A DNA stretch of 64,000 bases. Source: Magnetovibrio sp. (GTDB lineage: Bacteria; Pseudomonadota; Alphaproteobacteria; Rhodospirillales; Casp-alpha2). Shown here in pieces: positions 42,805 to 55,531 of the stretch. The position numbers and the translations under genes were made by a program. Position 1 is the stretch's first letter; each line of letters opens with the position of its first letter. The notes below the pieces were generated by a model that worked only from the letters and a program-made list of their open reading frames with translations, was not told where the DNA came from and did no database searches. The DNA is taken from assembly GCA_002722175.1 (NCBI GenBank), contig PBKU01000014.1, positions 97,187-161,186 of the forward strand. Direction: 5' to 3'.

Positions 42805-44274
42805 TTAGTCAATCAGCTTCATGACACAGTCGCCATACTTCTCCGTGCCTTTTTTGAAGCCTAGATCACTGCATTCGGCCTTTGCTTTTTTCAAATTCAT
42901 TTTACCTTCATCCGAAGTAACTTTTGGGAGAGGGGCGGCCTTTGCTTTAGTGGTATCGGTAGTCGTCGGTTCAACAAGTCCTATGGCGCCGTGCGCTATG
43001 GCCATCTTACGACCATTATTATCGAGAGTAGCCCCTTCGAGGTTAGCACCGTTTAGATTAGCACCCTTAAACTTGGCATTATAAAGGTTAGCGCCCTTCA
43101 GCACGGCGTTCGAAAGATTGGCTTGTTCAAGATTAGCTAAGTTAAGGTCAGCGCCTTCAAGGTTTGAATTTTTTAGATTAGCCCCTTCTAGAACAGCTAA
43201 CATAAGGTCAGAACCGATAAGATTGATATTACTCAGATTGGCTCCTTTAAGATAACACTTAGGACATTTCTTCGTCCTCTTCAGGGTTTTTATATTGACT
43301 TCTAGCTTAGAAGAATCAGAAACTTGAACAGGACGCTTTGGAAGGGTTTTCATGGCCTGCTCTTCTGTTAAGCCAGCTTTTAGTGTTCCATTTAGATCAT
43401 AAAGTCGACATTTGGTTTGACCGCTGATTTTCCTGCAATTTCTAAATGCTGCTTTGACAGCCCACTCTAGTGAACTTCCTCCCGAGATACCATAACCACC
43501 ATTTTCTGCAATCACGAAAGCTTTTTTAGGACCAAAAACATATCCCAGAGTATCTTTTTTGTACTTTTCCAGATAGGCTAATTTTGTCTCGGGTGTTGCA
43601 TGTGATGGTAGTCCACTTATTTCAACTTGAGAAGAGCCTGTTGTTTTCAATGAACTTGAAGAAGATGATGAGGCTACTGCAGGAGCATTTTCCATCGCAG
43701 TCTTCGCTTTTTCAAATTCGTCTTTCGTGCCGAGACTTAGGCCCATTATAAATGACTTGATATCTTCATCCGGCACCGAAGGAGACGCATTTAAATCGCA
43801 ATAGTAACCAGTAATAATTTTGTCGACTCTAGTGTACATATCGGTGGCATGCGCTACGCGACCAAGATAGGTAAAATAGAAGCAATTTTTATTATCTACC
43901 CTGAATTTTTGGTAGGGAAAAAAACCAAGAGTGTTCTTAACCGATCCCCTGGAATTCTTATCAGAGCCATACTGGATTGTTTTTCCCTTCATTTTGTACC
44001 AGTCTTCCAGATCTCTCTTTTTCAGCTTCTTTGTTCGAGGCCAAATCTTGCCATCAGGCGTTCTGTGGACAGCAACTTGAGCATAGCGCCCTATGTTATC
44101 AATCGTTATCCATTCAATTGAAGAACCGCTCGAATAAGTCTTTTTGTTCTTACTCAGAGTTCCACCATCAAATAAAGACGTTTTGAGGATCAGGACTTTT
44201 TATTCCGCGAATGCATTATCTGCCCAAAGCATGGGCAGGGCAAAGATGATCAGAATGAACAGCAGTCGTTTCAT
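42805..44274 (-). pseudogene. Secreted CPKC-pentapeptide repeat protein interrupted by in-frame TAA
   Basis: From ATG 44274 comes a signal peptide (MKRLLFILIIFALPMLW, cleavage near AFA), then GAA TAA AAA. The TAA at 44200-44202 is the only stop. The same frame then runs open for about 465 codons (VLILKTSLFDGGTLSKNKK, WITIDNIGRYAQVAVH, a Ser-rich linker, a FGPKKAFVIAENGGYG segment, TKKCPKC and about 12 pentapeptide repeats such as LKGANLYNAKF). It ends with KAECSDLGFKKGTEKYGDC. Without the TAA it would be a 489-residue exported protein. Restarting at the internal ATG 43992 would give 395 residues lacking export. A point nonsense mutation or a single-base error explains it. Confidence 0.8.
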
Positions 44275-44423
44275 CTTATGAGTATGGCATGGGATGGGGT
44301 GCTTGTGAAGATAGGGTGGAGGAGGGGGCGGGTAATTGCCGATTGCAGAAACGTTGCCCTGACGATAGGTAGTGGTTGTCAAACTTTATCCCTTTATTAT
44401 CCCTTTACAAGAATATAAAAGAT

Positions 44424-44457
44424 TCAAGGGCCTAGAGATTTCTCCCTAAGCCCTTGA
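44424..44457 (-). terminator. Probable terminator after tRNA-Lys
   Basis: Perfect 8-bp arms TCAAGGGC / GCCCTTGA (44424-44431 and 44450-44457) with an 18-base loop, seven bases beyond the tRNA 3' end. On the minus strand it is followed by ATCTTTTAT; on the plus strand by TTTTATT, so it may act in both directions. Confidence 0.6.
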
Positions 44458-44463
44458 TTTTAT

Positions 44464-44539
<76 letters not shown>

Positions 44540-44627
44540 GAAAACAAACCATCAATTTTCACAATAGAATTCTCTTTGCGGCAGCTGAATTTATGAACTG
44601 ACCGGAGAATTACTAGTGCGGTACCAG

Positions 44628-45776
44628 CTAGGTATCACCTAATCTAGGAATCACTACATCTCGGTGAACGTTAACTCCTAATAGTAAACCAAACCCAAAC
44701 AGTAAAGTCATCATTGCTGTCCCTCCATATGATATCAGGGGCAAAGGGACGCCAACGACAGGGACCAGGCCCATAACCATTGCAATATTGATAAATACAT
44801 AGAGAAAAAAAGTAATAGTTACTCCTCCGGCTAAAAGGCGGGCAAATTGACTTCGTGCTCGCAAGGAAATTATTACGCCAATCACTAAAAGAAGGCAGTA
44901 TAGGGCAATCAACCCAATGCCGCCAATGAAGCCGAATTCCTCAGCCAACAAGGTAAAGATAAAGTCTGTCTGCATTTCCGGCAGGAAATGAAGGTGACTC
45001 TGGGGACCTTGCATAAACCCTTTTCCTGAGAAACCTCCTGAACCCAGTGCGATTTTTGACTGGATAATGTGGTAACCAGCTCCAAGCGGGTCTGTCTCTG
45101 GTTTTAGAAAGGTGAGAATACGGGTTTTTTGGTACTCATGAAGAAACTGCCACCCGACTGGTGCAGCAAGTAAAACACAAACGCCTATAAGATTAAATAT
45201 CCAGATCCGTACTCCTGCCAGGAATAAAATAAGGACTCCAGCCACACCAATCATCAAGGTCGTTCCAAGATCCGGCTGTCGTAAAATTAATATGGATGGA
45301 ATCGCTATAATTAGCAGTGGTACAAATGTAAGGTGGAGTTTGCCGAGATCATCAATACTTGTTGCGTGAAAATAGCGGGCAAGTGCAATGACTAGGGCAA
45401 TTTTCATTATTTCTGACGGCTGAAAGCTGATGTAGCCAAGGTCAATCCAGCGTTGGGCACCCATACCAACAAAACCAGCAAATTCAACAGCAAGCAAAAG
45501 TACTAATGTGATGAAATAAATCAGATAGGCATTTCGGAGCCATAAACGAATATCAACCATGGCAATTGTCAGCATTCCAATCAGCCCAACTGAAAAGCGG
45601 ACCATTTGTGGTCGCGCCCATGGTTCAAGATCTCCGTTAGATGCCGAAAACAACAGTGCAAACCCAATAGACGCAATTGCACACACTATAAAAACGAAAG
45701 CCCAGTTAATTCCGAAAAATTTTGTTCGGAAATTCAAATCAGGCTGATTTAGAGCGTTATCACTTGACTGGATCAT
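44628..45776 (-). CDS. rodA: Rod-shape peptidoglycan glycosyltransferase RodA
   Basis: 382 aa, SEDS family with ten membrane helices; polymerises lipid II glycan strands in the elongasome with PBP2. Motifs: GAQRWIDLGYISFQPSEIMKI, LRQPDLGTTLMI (with the catalytic-loop Asp region), KIALGSGGFSGKGFMQGPQSHLHFLPEMQTDFIFTLLAEEFGFIGG and VPLPLISYGGTAM. Last gene of mreB-mreC-mreD-mrdA-rodA; its ATG overlaps the mrdA stop by 4 bases. Confidence 0.97.
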   Translation of the reverse strand: MIQSSDNALNQPDLNFRTKFFGINWAFVFIVCAIASIGFALLFSASNGDLEPWARPQMVRFSVGLIGMLTIAMVDIRLWLRNAYLIYFITLVLLLAVEFAGFVGMGAQRWIDLGYISFQPSEIMKIALVIALARYFHATSIDDLGKLHLTFVPLLIIAIPSILILRQPDLGTTLMIGVAGVLILFLAGVRIWIFNLIGVCVLLAAPVGWQFLHEYQKTRILTFLKPETDPLGAGYHIIQSKIALGSGGFSGKGFMQGPQSHLHFLPEMQTDFIFTLLAEEFGFIGGIGLIALYCLLLVIGVIISLRARSQFARLLAGGVTITFFLYVFINIAMVMGLVPVVGVPLPLISYGGTAMMTLLFGFGLLLGVNVHRDVVIPRLGDT

Positions 45777-47653
45777 GAAACAACCTCTTGGGAGCAGGGC
45801 ATGTTATGCGCTGTCGCGATGGCTGAGCTGCTGGAATTTCTGGAATGGGCTTCCATCAGTATGTCGCGTGCTACTGGAGCGGCCTTTGAGGAGCCGCTAC
45901 CCCCGTGTTCTATTACAACAGAAATGGCATAGCGTGGCTTGTCAACCGGTGCAAAGCCTACAAACAGGGCATGGTCCCGTTCTTTCCATGGTAAATCTTT
46001 ATTTTTTTTCTTGCCGAGCTCGCGTTCCTGTGCCGAGATGCGGCGAACTTGGACTGTTCCAGTTTTACCCCCCATTAAAAAATCAGGAATTAAAATTCGC
46101 GATTTGTATGCTGTCCCACTTGGATCATTGACAACCCTTGACATGCTATTCCGGATTAATGCCAAATCTACTGGATTGACGTTTATATCAGCAGACATTT
46201 CTTGGGGTGAACTTGGGGAACCTGCGACTGCTTTGGTGAGCTTAGGAAGAAGTTGTTTACCTCCATTGGCCATTTGAGCCACCATTACTGCAAGCTGGAG
46301 AGGCGTGGATAAGACAAAGCCTTGACCGATTCCAGCGATCAGGGTTTCTCCTTGGTGCCACGGCTGTCCTTTTACTCGTCGTTTCCATTCTCTCGTCGGA
46401 ATTAATCCGGGTTTTTCACCATCTAAATCTACACCGAGGCGAGCACCCAATCCGAAACGTCTAGCCATATTGGCAATTCGTCGAATTCCAGTTCGCTTGG
46501 CAATTTCATAAAAATAAACATCACAGCTTTGGCACACTGCATCTCCAGCGGCAACCCAACCATGTCCATCTTTGTGCCAGCAGTGGAATTTTGTGTCACC
46601 CAATTCAGCAAAACCGCGGCAAAGTACTGTTGAGTGGGAAGAAATTACCCCTTTTTCCAGAGCAGCTAATAGAACAACCATCTTAAAGGTTGACCCAGGC
46701 GAATAAACTCCACTAATTGCTTTATTAATCAAAGGTGAGCGATCGTTGGATATCAATTTATCCCACTCTCTTTGACTGAGTCCTTTGTTAAATAAATTAG
46801 GATCAAATGAGGGCGATGAAGTCATCGCAAGTATATCACCGGTGCTGATGTCGAGAACGACTACAGATGCACTTTCGCCCTCTAGTCGATTATCTATGGC
46901 CTTTTGCAGCCCCATATCGATACTGATTGTTATTTCTGCTCCGGGCTGGCCTTCTTGACGACTAAGTTCACGGATCACACGCCCGTATGCATTAACTTCG
47001 ACTTCAGAGCGTCCTCCTGTTCCCCGAAGACTAAGGTCATGGATGCGCTCGATACCTGCGCGGCCGACGCGAAACCCAGGAAGTTTTAAAAGGGGATCTT
47101 TTTGATCATACTGTTCAGGTACGGGGGCAACGTAGCCTAGAATATGCGCAGCATGAGAACCATGCAAATATCGGCGGCTCCGGCCAACATCGATCATTAT
47201 GCCTGGAAGGTCGGGTGTGTTGACTTCAATTGCGGTCATATCCTCCCATGAAAGATTTTCCTTCAGTGTTATTGGGACAAAATTCCGTTTTCGGCTAATC
47301 TCGCGTGATGCCTTCCGGCGTTCGCTTTTCGATAGAGGGATAATTCTTGATACTAGGCTAAGTATTGTATTTACATCGCGGCCCTTGACATCTTCTGGTA
47401 CTATTAGGATACGATAATTTCGTTGATTGTCTGCCATGGGAATTCCAAACCGGTCAATTATGCGACCGCGAGGTGGAGCCAAAAGCCGCAGGTTTATTCG
47501 GTTTTCATCGGCAAGTGTTTGGTACCGCTCGCCCTCAATAATCTGCAAATAGTACATTCTGCCCGCAACCGCTGAAAGCAAAAGAAATTTTCCGCTAGCG
47601 GCAATCATTGCCCGGCGACTAAACAGTTTGTAGCGTTCTGAATCGCGGTTCAT
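45773..47653 (-). CDS. mrdA: Penicillin-binding protein 2 (MrdA)
   Basis: 626 aa from ATG 47653, one base after the mreD stop. Single N-terminal membrane anchor (about 14-33), pedestal domain with RGRIIDRFGIPMADN, transpeptidase domain with S321-x-x-K324 (PGSTFKMV), the SxD motif in SCDVYFYEIA and KTG in GGKTGTVQVRR. Cross-links peptidoglycan during side-wall growth as the partner of RodA. Normal length. Confidence 0.97.
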   Translation of the reverse strand: MNRDSERYKLFSRRAMIAASGKFLLLSAVAGRMYYLQIIEGERYQTLADENRINLRLLAPPRGRIIDRFGIPMADNQRNYRILIVPEDVKGRDVNTILSLVSRIIPLSKSERRKASREISRKRNFVPITLKENLSWEDMTAIEVNTPDLPGIMIDVGRSRRYLHGSHAAHILGYVAPVPEQYDQKDPLLKLPGFRVGRAGIERIHDLSLRGTGGRSEVEVNAYGRVIRELSRQEGQPGAEITISIDMGLQKAIDNRLEGESASVVVLDISTGDILAMTSSPSFDPNLFNKGLSQREWDKLISNDRSPLINKAISGVYSPGSTFKMVVLLAALEKGVISSHSTVLCRGFAELGDTKFHCWHKDGHGWVAAGDAVCQSCDVYFYEIAKRTGIRRIANMARRFGLGARLGVDLDGEKPGLIPTREWKRRVKGQPWHQGETLIAGIGQGFVLSTPLQLAVMVAQMANGGKQLLPKLTKAVAGSPSSPQEMSADINVNPVDLALIRNSMSRVVNDPSGTAYKSRILIPDFLMGGKTGTVQVRRISAQERELGKKKNKDLPWKERDHALFVGFAPVDKPRYAISVVIEHGGSGSSKAAPVARDILMEAHSRNSSSSAIATAHNMPCSQEVVS

Positions 47654-47654
47654 T

Positions 47655-48170
47655 TTAATCCCATACCAAGAGAACTTTCTGGCAGTAAAAAAATACAAAA
47701 GCAATTGGCCCATAAAAACCGACAGTCGTAAGAAATTGGAATGCAGGGGCCTCAAGGTGAATTAATTGACCGGTCAGTAGCGAGTTAATCGACCAGGCGA
47801 TTCCTATTGCAAAGGCTGCAAGAATACTGAATCCGAGCCAAACCCATACAAATGTTTTCCCAAAAAAGAATCGCCGTTGCAATTCTGCCACCTTGTAAAC
47901 TAGCAGGTATATTAGTGTCCAGACGCCAATACCTGCCCCACCAAGTATATCGTGGAAAAGTCCGAGCAGGAAAACGGAATAGGCTGGCAGTAAGTCGGGT
48001 CGATATACTCCCCAGTGAAACAATGAGATTAGTGCTAACAAAGGGGTGATCCGAGACATTCCAGGCGCATTCATTGGTACATGGCTTATTAATAAAAGAA
48101 CGACAGTTAAAAGGAACGGGGTGACGTACCGTGCAGCGCGATCTAATTTTGCAAAAAACACTTCTTTCAT
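47655..48170 (-). CDS. mreD: Rod shape-determining protein MreD
   Basis: 171 aa membrane protein with five to six helices (FLLTVVLLLISHVPM, PDLLPAYSVFLLGLFHDILGG). The family motif GLxxDxxxGxxxG is seen in LFHDILGGAGIG. Scaffold linking MreB/MreC to RodA/PBP2. Its ATG overlaps the mreC stop by 4 bases. Confidence 0.93.
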   Translation of the reverse strand: MKEVFFAKLDRAARYVTPFLLTVVLLLISHVPMNAPGMSRITPLLALISLFHWGVYRPDLLPAYSVFLLGLFHDILGGAGIGVWTLIYLLVYKVAELQRRFFFGKTFVWVWLGFSILAAFAIGIAWSINSLLTGQLIHLEAPAFQFLTTVGFYGPIAFVFFYCQKVLLVWD

Positions 48171-49063
48171 TGAGTGTTACTTGTCACAGAGCTATTGGTG
48201 TCCTGCAAAAATTCAGGGGCTGGCAGTATGCCTGTCATTCCAAAATCAAACACCCTAACGTATTCGGTCCTTGAAGGATCAACGAATGCTTTTACCTGGA
48301 TACCGAGGTCGCCAGTAGATGATATCTCGCCAACGGGCAGGCCTGGTGGAAAGGCGCCGGCATGACCTGAAGTTACAACTTTATCTCCAGGCGATACAAT
48401 GGAACCGGGAGATAAATGAATTAAACGCGGCTTAAGTCGATTGTTTCCAGCCAAAACTGCTCTAACTCGGGTAGACTCTATTATTACCGGAATACGTGAA
48501 TTCAGATCCGTAATTAAAAGAATCCGCGCAGATAGGCTTCCTACTTCTTGAATGCGCCCGACCAATCCGTTCCCGGTTGTAACAGCCTGCCCTTTTCGAA
48601 CGCCATTTTTTTTTCCGGCATTGACCAAAAGAGTGTGGGCAAAGGCGCCTCCAGCATCACCAATTACTCTTGCGCTAATAAATTTCGGCGAGTTGTCGGG
48701 ATTAAATTTTAGTAAATTACGCAATTCTTTGTTCTGCGCTTCCAGTTGCTGCGCCACATGTCGCCAGTGAAGCAACGTGTCCCGCTCGATCTGCAGGCGT
48801 TCATTTTGAAGCCGCGCGTCCATGATGTTTGAAATTGTTGCAAAGAGCTCGGCTAAGCCATCCAGAGGTCTGGACATTACATCGATTATAGGCGATACGG
48901 CGTCTGTTACATGGACCCGTATCCCTTCAACAAATCTTGGGTCAATTCGGCCTGTCAACATTAATGCAAACGCAAGTACAACAAGAAATCCATATGCAAA
49001 ACGCTGAGTTAACGCTTTGACAGGAGCAAAAATTCTTTCTTTGTTGTGTTGATTTTTTTTCAC
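48167..49063 (-). CDS. mreC: Rod shape-determining protein MreC
   Basis: 298 aa from a GTG at 49063, supported by GGAGGGG eight bases upstream. Single membrane helix (FAYGFLVVLAFALMLTG), a coiled coil (about 65-110) and the beta-rich periplasmic domain (ARVIGDAGGAFAHTLLVNAGKKNGVRKGQAV, GNGLVGRIQEVG). Periplasmic activator of PBP2. Confidence 0.94.
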   Translation of the reverse strand: MKKNQHNKERIFAPVKALTQRFAYGFLVVLAFALMLTGRIDPRFVEGIRVHVTDAVSPIIDVMSRPLDGLAELFATISNIMDARLQNERLQIERDTLLHWRHVAQQLEAQNKELRNLLKFNPDNSPKFISARVIGDAGGAFAHTLLVNAGKKNGVRKGQAVTTGNGLVGRIQEVGSLSARILLITDLNSRIPVIIESTRVRAVLAGNNRLKPRLIHLSPGSIVSPGDKVVTSGHAGAFPPGLPVGEISSTGDLGIQVKAFVDPSRTEYVRVFDFGMTGILPAPEFLQDTNSSVTSNTQ

Positions 49064-49169
49064 CGAGAGCACCCCTCCGATAGATACAGTTAGCACTGCA
49101 GCAGGTCAATACAGATAAAAACCTGCTAAAAGGCGGCAATTCAAAACCATTTAGACTTCGCTGGAAAGC

Positions 49170-50213
<1,044 letters not shown>

Positions 50214-50316
50214 TTATATACTCAAATCCAAAAAAATTATTGGCAAAGCTAATGCATGATTGGTAACACCTTTATAGGCGTTATCGCAACTATGCCAAGA
50301 AGATTTTATCGTCATG

Positions 50317-51870
50317 TCACGCGCTAAGCGCTTCAGGGGTTTTTTTCCCTCGCTTAAGTAATAATTTATTCAATGCATTCACATATGCCCGAACAGAAGC
50401 AACCATTGTATCTGTGTCTGCGCCTGCCCCATTGACCATGCGTCCTTTTTCTTCAAGGCGAACGGTGACCTCGGCCTGAGCATCTGTCCCTTCTGTTACA
50501 GCATGCACTTGATACAACTGTAAACGAGCGTCGTGAGGGAAAAGCTCTTGAATGCACTTAAAGGCAGCGTCGACAGGACCATCACCAGTGCCATTGACAG
50601 ATTTTTCTTCTCCATTGATTTCTAGGGTTAAGGATGCACTTGGCGGACGGTGCTCGGTTCCACATTTTATCTCCAGCGACATTAGCTTTATAGTGTCGTT
50701 AGCCCGAACCTCGTCATCAACGAGAGCAATAATATCTTCGTCAAAGACCTCTTTTTTCAGGTCTGCAAGCGTCTTAAATCGCTTGAAGGCTTCCTGCAGG
50801 GAGTTATCACCGAGTTCGTATCCGAGGTCTTTAAGCTTATTGCGAAAAGCATGGCGACCCGAATGCTTACCTAAAACCAAGGTGGAGGTCGTTAGACCAA
50901 CAGATTCTGGTGTCATAATTTCATAGGTTTCCGCATTTTTTAGTACCCCATCCTGGTGAATTCCAGCTTCATGTGCAAAAGCATTGGCCCCGACAACAGC
51001 CTTGTTAGGCTGCACGGCAAAGCCTGTTACCGCGGATACCAGTCTTGATGCCTTGATTATTTCCTTTGTATTTATTTTAGTATAATAGGGCATAGTGTCT
51101 GAGCGGGTTTTCAAGGCCATTACAATCTCTTCAAGGGCAGCATTGCCCGCTCGTTCACCAAGCCCATTGATTGTACACTCGACTTGACGGGCTCCGGCAG
51201 TAATAGCAGAGAGGGAGTTGGCGACAGCAAGTCCGAGATCATTGTGGCAATGAACCGAAATAATGGCTTTATCAATATTTGGAACCCGGTTGCGTAGCTG
51301 TTCGATAAGTGAAGCAAATTCTTCGGGAATTGCATAACCAACGGTGTCCGGAATATTTATAGTGGAAGCACCTGATTTGATTGCACTTTCTACGCATTGG
51401 CATAGGAAGTCATGTTCGGTCCGAGACCCGTCTTCAGGTGACCATTCTACATCGTCTGTAAAGTTTCTAGCAAACTTTACGCTATCAATAACTGCTTCAT
51501 GCACATCACTTGCTTCCATTTGTAGCTTATATTTCATATGCAATGGGCTAGTTGAAATAAATGTATGTATTCGTTTTTTTCTCGCCGGTTTAAGCGCTTC
51601 CGCTGCTCTTTCAATATCAACATGGGTCGCTCTTGCAAGGGCGCATACCTTTGCTGTTTTTATCAGACTTGCTACTTCATGAACTGCTTCAAAATCACCG
51701 TCTGAAGCAATTGGGAAACCGGCCTCTATGACATCAACACCTAAATTCTCCAGAATTTCCGAGATACGGAGCTTTTCATCTAAATTCATGCTAGCTCCAG
51801 GTGATTGCTCACCGTCACGTAAAGTGGTATCGAATATTGTAACGCGGTTAGCATCGTGCTTATTAGTCAT
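50317..51870 (-). CDS. leuA: 2-isopropylmalate synthase
   Basis: 517 aa from ATG 51870 (AGGTG six bases upstream; GTG at 51879 is also possible). First step of leucine synthesis: acetyl-CoA plus 2-oxoisovalerate. HMGL-like TIM barrel with FDTTLRDGEQSPGASMN, SVHCHNDLGLAVANSL (metal His pair) and INGLGERAGNAALEE, then the C-terminal allosteric domain (about 390-510) that senses leucine. Stands 142 bases downstream of ilvC on the same strand. Confidence 0.97.
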   Translation of the reverse strand: MTNKHDANRVTIFDTTLRDGEQSPGASMNLDEKLRISEILENLGVDVIEAGFPIASDGDFEAVHEVASLIKTAKVCALARATHVDIERAAEALKPARKKRIHTFISTSPLHMKYKLQMEASDVHEAVIDSVKFARNFTDDVEWSPEDGSRTEHDFLCQCVESAIKSGASTINIPDTVGYAIPEEFASLIEQLRNRVPNIDKAIISVHCHNDLGLAVANSLSAITAGARQVECTINGLGERAGNAALEEIVMALKTRSDTMPYYTKINTKEIIKASRLVSAVTGFAVQPNKAVVGANAFAHEAGIHQDGVLKNAETYEIMTPESVGLTTSTLVLGKHSGRHAFRNKLKDLGYELGDNSLQEAFKRFKTLADLKKEVFDEDIIALVDDEVRANDTIKLMSLEIKCGTEHRPPSASLTLEINGEEKSVNGTGDGPVDAAFKCIQELFPHDARLQLYQVHAVTEGTDAQAEVTVRLEEKGRMVNGAGADTDTMVASVRAYVNALNKLLLKRGKKTPEALSA

Positions 51871-52021
51871 GTCCTTCACCTAAATCCCAACAGGGTAACA
51901 AAAAAACAAGCTAACTTATTAAATGTTTCTACATTATTAACAGAAAACACCAAAATAACTAAGTCTTTCTGATAACTTAGCAAGGGCAATCAAAGATGTT
52001 TTCTTATATCTCGGAGTTTCT

Positions 52022-53589
<1,568 letters not shown>

Positions 53590-53616
53590 TATCTTTAATC
53601 TTTTTGAGCTATACTC

Positions 53617-55377
53617 TTAAACAAGAACCATACCTTCTTCCGACGTATTGCTGACTGCTTGATCAGCTGGACTCAAAAGCATCTCGTTATGTGCCGCACC
53701 CGAAGGGATCATCGGAAAGCAGTTCTCCGCAGGGTCGACGTGAATGTCACAAATAACCGGTGCTTCTGTTTCTATCATCTCTTTTAGTACTTTCTCAATC
53801 TCTGTAGGTTTTGTCGCTCGAAGCCCAACCATATTAAATGTTTCTGCTAACTTAACAAAATCTGGTAGGCTATCCATGTAGCTTTCCGCATATCGCCCAC
53901 CGTGCATTAGCTCTTGCCATTGACGGACCATCCCCATATAGAAATTATTAAGAATAAGGATCTTGATTGGCAGTCGGTATTGCCCAATTGTCGACAGTTC
54001 TTGCATGTTCATAAGGAAAGAAGCCTCGCCTGAAATATCAACTACCAGAGCTTCGGGATGCGCAATCTGCACGCCTACAGCAGCTGGCAACCCGTAGCCC
54101 ATTGTACCGAGACCACCGGATGTCATCCAACGGTTTGGTTTGTCAAACGCCAAGTACTGAGCAGCCCACATTTGATGCTGGCCAACTTCAGTGGTAATGA
54201 ATAGTTCACGTCCTGCAGTTATTGTTCTTAAAAGTTTAATGGGATATTGCGGTTTTATTTTATCTTTACCCTGCTCGAATTTGAGACAATTCTGGCTTCG
54301 CCAAACATCAATTTTTTTCCACCACTGCTTCAATGATTTTTGGTCAGATTTACATTTTTCGCGTTTCCATAAATCAATCATGACCTTTAACGTTTCTTCA
54401 ACATCACCAACAACGGGAACATCTACATTGACATTCTTGTTAATACTGGACGGGTCTATATCAATATGAATCTTGCGGGAATTGGGGGAAAAGGAGTCTA
54501 GCCGTCCGGTAATTCTATCATCAAAGCGAGCACCTATTGCTATCATTACATCGCATTCGTGCATGGCCAAATTGGCTTCGTAAGTGCCGTGCATCCCAAG
54601 CATCCCAAGGAACTGGGTGTCTGATGCTGGAAACGCGCCTAGTCCCATTAGCGTCAGTGTGCACGGATATCCTGTCAGGCGGATGAACTGGGTTAAAAGT
54701 CTTGAAGCACCTGGACCGGAGTTTATAACTCCGCCACCGCAATAAAAAATTGGGCGTTTGGCGGAAGCAATCATTTTAACAGCATCGTTAGCCAGATCGG
54801 CATCTGGTATTCTTTTGGGATTGTACTTGAAGGCTTCTTTTCTTAGTGGCGGAAGATATTCTGCTCTAGCCATCATAACATCTTTGGGTAAATCAATGAC
54901 AACAGGGCCTGGGCGTCCTGAGCGTGCAACGTGAAATGCTTCATGAACTGTTTTTGCAAGATCATTGACGTTTTTTACTAAATAATTGTGTTTTGTGCAT
55001 GGTCTTGTAATTCCAGTAGTATCACATTCTTGAAACGCATCATTGCCAATTAAATGGGTTGGAACTTGGCCTGTGAGACACACGAGCGGTATACTGTCCA
55101 TCAAGGCATCTGTTAGCCCGGTAACGGCATTTGTTGCTCCTGGGCCTGAGGTAACCAGCACCACGCCTACCTTGCCAGTCGATCTGGCATATCCCTCCGC
55201 TGCATGAACGGCTCCTGCTTCTTGGCGGACTAGTATATGCCGGACTTTGTTTTGGGAAAAAATTTCGTCATATAGTGGGAGAACCGCGCCGCCAGGATAC
55301 CCAAATATAACGTCTACGCCCTGATCATTAAGGCTTTTCAGTACAATTTTTGCACCCGTAATTTGTTCCGTTGACAT
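53617..55377 (-). CDS. ilvB: Acetolactate synthase large subunit
   Basis: 586 aa from ATG 55377 (MSTEQITGAKIVLKSL); a TTG at 55428 would add 17 residues. ThDP enzyme making acetolactate from pyruvate: catalytic Glu in RQEAGAVHAAEGYAR, SGPGATNAVTGL, the FAD segment (FYCGGGVINSGPGAS) and YMGMVRQWQEL. The metal-binding motif reads SGEASF rather than GDASF; a GE variant is common in alphaproteobacterial enzymes as I recall them. First gene of ilvB-ilvN-ilvC. Confidence 0.97.
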   Translation of the reverse strand: MSTEQITGAKIVLKSLNDQGVDVIFGYPGGAVLPLYDEIFSQNKVRHILVRQEAGAVHAAEGYARSTGKVGVVLVTSGPGATNAVTGLTDALMDSIPLVCLTGQVPTHLIGNDAFQECDTTGITRPCTKHNYLVKNVNDLAKTVHEAFHVARSGRPGPVVIDLPKDVMMARAEYLPPLRKEAFKYNPKRIPDADLANDAVKMIASAKRPIFYCGGGVINSGPGASRLLTQFIRLTGYPCTLTLMGLGAFPASDTQFLGMLGMHGTYEANLAMHECDVMIAIGARFDDRITGRLDSFSPNSRKIHIDIDPSSINKNVNVDVPVVGDVEETLKVMIDLWKREKCKSDQKSLKQWWKKIDVWRSQNCLKFEQGKDKIKPQYPIKLLRTITAGRELFITTEVGQHQMWAAQYLAFDKPNRWMTSGGLGTMGYGLPAAVGVQIAHPEALVVDISGEASFLMNMQELSTIGQYRLPIKILILNNFYMGMVRQWQELMHGGRYAESYMDSLPDFVKLAETFNMVGLRATKPTEIEKVLKEMIETEAPVICDIHVDPAENCFPMIPSGAAHNEMLLSPADQAVSNTSEEGMVLV

Positions 55378-55531
55378 CACGCTATCCCAAGTATCTAAAA
55401 TCAAACTATATAAAATGCTCTTTTTCAAAAATATTTATAACTCAGATCCGAAGATACTAGCGGAAATACAATATTTGTTCCACCAATTAAGCTATTACAA
55501 TTTATTAAGAAGTCGGAACGCTAGTAACTCA

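Noticed and set aside
53617-55377. GE in place of GD in the ThDP metal motif of IlvB
   Set aside because: To my knowledge a normal variant in alphaproteobacterial acetolactate synthases; all other motifs intact.
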